Source of the DNA: Planctomycetota bacterium
GTDB lineage: Bacteria > Planctomycetota > Phycisphaerae > WQYP01
Assembly: GCA_021785155.1 (NCBI GenBank)
Contig: JAJYGE010000602.1
Coordinates: 1 to 16,398, forward strand
DNA length: 16,398 nucleotides
Direction: 5' to 3'
Shown: one piece after another, positions 13,574 through 16,398 of the stretch
Layout of the letters: each line of letters opens with the position of its first letter
Position numbering within the stretch: position 1 is the first letter of the stretch
Notes under the pieces: generated by a model
What the model was told of the DNA's origin: nothing
Seen by the model: the letters and a program-made list of their open reading frames with translations, nothing else
Databases searched by the model: none
Made by a program: the position numbers and the translations under genes

Positions 13574-16249
13574 ATGAATAGCCGGTTAGTGCGGCACGAG
13601 AATGTATTTGCGGGCCATTTACTTATGAAGCTTAAGCTAAATCTTGGCTCATTGCTCGGAACTCCCAAGCAGGGGAAAAACCGTCAATTTGGCGGATGGG
13701 CTGCGTGCTGCCTGTTGATATTTGCGGCCTTGTTCTATGTCGGCACAGCACCGGCTGCGGCCAGAGTTCCAGTTTCGCTACTGCGATCAATCCCACGTGG
13801 CCATCGTGATGTATCCCTGACGGTGGCGAACTTGCATGCTCGCCAAATTAAACTCATGGACAATCGCTGGAGTATCCAGTTGCTGCCCGGCTTTAAGGCG
13901 TGGAAGCCCATGCCCAAAATCACCGGTGCCATGATTTCCCGCTTGCGTTGCCCATGGCCCGCCGGAATCTGGAAACCGGTGCAACTGCCCAATGATTTTA
14001 TTGTGGCCGGAAAAGTGGTAAAAAGTGGCCGACTGATGGCTTCACACGGTTGTCTGCCATTGTATCCGGCTTGGTATCGGCGGACTTTCACCGTTCCGGC
14101 ATCCGCAAAGGGTAAAACCATCTGGTTGAATTTTGGCGGCGTCTACCGTGACGCGGTGGTGTTTATCAATGGTAAACTGGTTGGCCAGCATCCAGGTGGA
14201 TATACGGCTTTTCGGTATAACATTGACCGGTTCGTACATTACGGCCGCCCCAACACTCTCGCGGTATTTGTCGATCCGCGCTTTTTTGAAGGATGGTGGT
14301 ATGAGGGCGGCGGTATTTACCGCCATGTGCGGCTGATTATTACCAATAAACTTCACATTACGCCGTGGGGAACGTTCATTATCAGCAGAGTTCCCGGAGA
14401 AATTCATTATGGATATCCGGATGGGGAACACGCGTTGGCGCACCTGACGATTGAAACCACGGTGGAAAATGCCCATCGCACCGTCCGGTCATTTACGTTA
14501 ATTTCCAGGATTATCAGCCCACAGGGGGCTGTGCTGCGTACAATAGCCGTTCCGGAGCATCTCGCGGCGGGACAGAAGCGGACGTTTACGCAATTCACAA
14601 CGATCGACCATGCACTGTTGTGGTCGTTAAAGCACTGCAACATGTATCAACTGTCAACCGTTATTGCGGTTGGAGGGCGGGCTGTGGATGACAAACGCAC
14701 CGGATTTGGGATACGTACCCTGCGTTTTGACCCCAACCGTGGCTTTTTTCTCAATGGTCGGCATGTGGAATTGAAGGGGACCTGTAACCATCAGGATTTT
14801 CCGGCGGTCGGTATTGGTGCGCCCGATGATCTGTGGTATTGGCGCATCAAAAAACTCAAGGCGATGGGATCCAATGCGTATCGGACAGCGCATAATCCGC
14901 TGGCTTCCGCGTTTTACCATGCGTGCGATCACTTGGGCATGCTGGTGATGGACGAAAACAGACATCTCGGTGATGTGTATACTTCCAAGACCGCGCCGGG
15001 GTCGCCATATAAAAAGCTCCCTGATCTCAAGGCGATGATTCTTCAGGATCGCAATTATCCTTGTGTTATCATGTGGTCATTGTGCAATGAGGAACTTTAT
15101 ACCGAGGCCACCGCCTATGGCGTCAAGGTCTTTAAGGCCATGATGCGGGTTGTGCATAAAATTGATCCTACGCGGCCATGTACCTGCGCCTATTGTGTAT
15201 ATAAGCCCACGCACGCCTATTTTGGCAACGGATTTATGAAAGTTGAAAACATCCTGGGTTGTAATTATGGCACCAACCTATATGCCCAACTGCATAAAGA
15301 CATTCCGGACAAGATGATGTTCGGCAGCGAAGACATCAACATGTTCAGCGATCGTGGGGTTGTGCGAACCAATATCCGCTCCGGGCATGTCAATGAATAT
15401 GGTACCGCTCCTCACATGTGGGTTAAAAGCGGCGGGCCGGGGCTGCTGGGAGATCGTGCTCCATGGCTGACGCTTATTCCGGTGATGCAACACCCGTTCG
15501 TGGCGGGGACGTTTGTCTGGACCGGCTTTGATTATCTGGGCGAACCAAATCCCATTGGCTGGCCGGACGTCAGCAGTCAAGTGGGATCAATGGATCGGTG
15601 CGGCTTTCCCAAGGCCTGTTATTATTACTGGCGGGCCTGGTGGAAGAAAAAGCCGGCGGTATATATCTTCCCCGCTTGGACATTCCCACGGTCCATGGTG
15701 GGCAAACCGGTTTTGATCCGCTGTTATTCCAATTGCCGTCAGGTGGCCCTGTTCCTCAATGGTAAAAATCTGGGCCTTAAACGTATGAGTAAATATAAAT
15801 ATCTCGATTGGAATGTACCATATGCCCCCGGCGTGCTGACGGCGCGCGGCTATGACGGTCGTCGGGTCGTGGCGCGATGGTCGTACCGCACCGCCGGCCC
15901 GGCCGCGGCCTTGCAATTACGCGATGAAATGCCGACGCTTTGCGCCAATGGCGAAAATATTGCGCCCATTGCGGTGAAAGTGGTTGATGCGCGGGGTACC
16001 ATGGTGCCCCATGCGGATAACAGCGTGCAATTCTCCATTTCCGGCCCCGGAATGATTGCAGGGGTATGTAATGGCGACCCGGCGTGCCATGATTCCAATG
16101 TGGGGCATACGATCCCGGCCTTTAACGGATTGTGCATGGTGCTGGTGCGGGTGGCCAATCATCCCGGCACTATCACCATTACCGCCCATGTCAATGGCCT
16201 GCCTGCCAGCACGCTTACCATTCGCACGGTGGCCTCTCCAACGCCCTGA
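13574..16249 (+). CDS. Glycoside hydrolase family 2 beta-galactosidase-like enzyme, exported
   Basis: An 891-aa GH2 retaining glycosidase. An N-terminal extension of about 40 residues precedes the hydrophobic segment AACCLLIFAALFYVGTAP (43-60), a long signal peptide or membrane anchor. Domains in order: jelly-roll sugar-binding domain (about 90-260, with PAWYRRTFTVP and GGVYRDAVVFINGKLVG), Ig-like domain (260-385), TIM barrel (385-700), then Ig-like/DUF4982-like domains (705-891). Barrel motifs are clear: NAYRTAHNP (434-442), VMDENR (458-463), acid/base Glu506 in SLCNEE, nucleophile Glu586 in FGSED, and GTFVWTGFDYLGEP (645-658). The last motif and the C-terminal layout favour beta-galactosidase over beta-glucuronidase or beta-mannosidase, but the sugar is not proven. 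ATG 13574 has AAAGGA 4 bases upstream; an ATG at codon 18 would also keep the signal. It closes the cluster, before a terminator. Confidence 0.93.
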   Translation: MNSRLVRHENVFAGHLLMKLKLNLGSLLGTPKQGKNRQFGGWAACCLLIFAALFYVGTAPAAARVPVSLLRSIPRGHRDVSLTVANLHARQIKLMDNRWSIQLLPGFKAWKPMPKITGAMISRLRCPWPAGIWKPVQLPNDFIVAGKVVKSGRLMASHGCLPLYPAWYRRTFTVPASAKGKTIWLNFGGVYRDAVVFINGKLVGQHPGGYTAFRYNIDRFVHYGRPNTLAVFVDPRFFEGWWYEGGGIYRHVRLIITNKLHITPWGTFIISRVPGEIHYGYPDGEHALAHLTIETTVENAHRTVRSFTLISRIISPQGAVLRTIAVPEHLAAGQKRTFTQFTTIDHALLWSLKHCNMYQLSTVIAVGGRAVDDKRTGFGIRTLRFDPNRGFFLNGRHVELKGTCNHQDFPAVGIGAPDDLWYWRIKKLKAMGSNAYRTAHNPLASAFYHACDHLGMLVMDENRHLGDVYTSKTAPGSPYKKLPDLKAMILQDRNYPCVIMWSLCNEELYTEATAYGVKVFKAMMRVVHKIDPTRPCTCAYCVYKPTHAYFGNGFMKVENILGCNYGTNLYAQLHKDIPDKMMFGSEDINMFSDRGVVRTNIRSGHVNEYGTAPHMWVKSGGPGLLGDRAPWLTLIPVMQHPFVAGTFVWTGFDYLGEPNPIGWPDVSSQVGSMDRCGFPKACYYYWRAWWKKKPAVYIFPAWTFPRSMVGKPVLIRCYSNCRQVALFLNGKNLGLKRMSKYKYLDWNVPYAPGVLTARGYDGRRVVARWSYRTAGPAAALQLRDEMPTLCANGENIAPIAVKVVDARGTMVPHADNSVQFSISGPGMIAGVCNGDPACHDSNVGHTIPAFNGLCMVLVRVANHPGTITITAHVNGLPASTLTIRTVASPTP

Positions 16250-16256
16250 TAAAATG

Positions 16257-16295
16257 ATAACAGGTGGCACCGGCTAATCCGGGACCACCTGTTAT
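16257..16295 (+). terminator. Hairpin terminator after the GH2 gene
   Basis: ATAACAGGTGG (16257-16267) pairs perfectly with CCACCTGTTAT (16285-16295). Inside, after a 2x2 internal loop (CA/GA), CCGG pairs with CCGG around CTAAT. The downstream side of the stem ends in TTATTTATG, a short T-rich tract. It starts 8 bases after the GH2 stop codon, so it probably ends the glycan cluster transcript, and may also work from the other direction because AAAATGAT flanks the left arm. Confidence 0.8.
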
Positions 16296-16398
16296 TTATG
16301 GGTTCCAATATGACAGCTTCGCGCCTTACCGCATTATTCATTTGCGCTTTGTGAATGCCATTAAGAAGCACGGCGTGTGTAGCTCGTTTGGCATACCG
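16296..16398. other. Right edge after the terminator, no gene called
   Basis: One + frame stays open to the window edge (reading ...YDSFAPYRIIHLRFVNAIKK...) but has no ATG; another gives a 14-codon peptide from ATG 16309 that stops at TGA. Neither matches a family I know. The next gene, if any, must be judged with sequence beyond the window. Confidence 0.3.

Noticed and set aside
16296..16398. Open + frame running off the right edge.
   Set aside because: Too short, no start codon and no recognisable motif; cannot be called without further sequence.

Overview
The window looks like chromosomal DNA of a Planctomycetota-type bacterium, most likely Phycisphaerae; Lentisphaerae or another PVC lineage is the main alternative. 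Evidence: a secreted pseudopilin-like protein with an [13 protein letters not shown] start and a terminal His/Asp-Gly motif (DUF1559-like family), large secreted glycosidases of types common in that group, a bacterial deiodinase-like protein and moderately high GC. No taxonomic marker gene is present, so this is inference.

Left part, housekeeping genes. After 326 bases with no secure gene come galK (galactokinase) and a trpD homologue (anthranilate phosphoribosyltransferase) on the + strand, 39 bases apart. They converge, with a 7-base gap, on a leftward run of three genes: a SWIM-finger SNF2-family helicase, a secreted deiodinase/thioredoxin-fold protein that lacks its redox residues, and a NifS/IscS-type cysteine desulfurase.

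Right part, a secreted glycan-degradation cluster, all on the + strand: a TIM-barrel glycosidase-like protein (DUF6259-like), a secreted alpha/beta-hydrolase of the esterase family, a type II/IV pseudopilin-like protein, and a GH2 beta-galactosidase-like enzyme. A strong hairpin terminator follows. Every product carries an export signal (signal peptide or prepilin leader), so they probably act together outside the cytoplasm on a galactose-containing or related polysaccharide. galK at the other end could feed galactose into the Leloir pathway, but it is not in the same transcription unit.

The most unusual structure is a two-copy repeat. About 115 bases before the DUF6259-like gene match the 3' end of the esterase gene plus the DNA just beyond its stop codon. 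The upstream copy is a broken gene tail with an in-frame stop. Both copies hold a tandem pair of 18-base units at 22-base spacing, and both are followed by a small hairpin whose stems differ by a compensatory change. This suggests a mobile or duplicated 3'-end/regulatory module within the cluster. Other points of note are the Leu/Glu substitution at the deiodinase active site, altered metal/PRPP motifs in TrpD, a hairpin that shows the ribosome binding site in its loop, and a duplicated ribosome binding site before the helicase.
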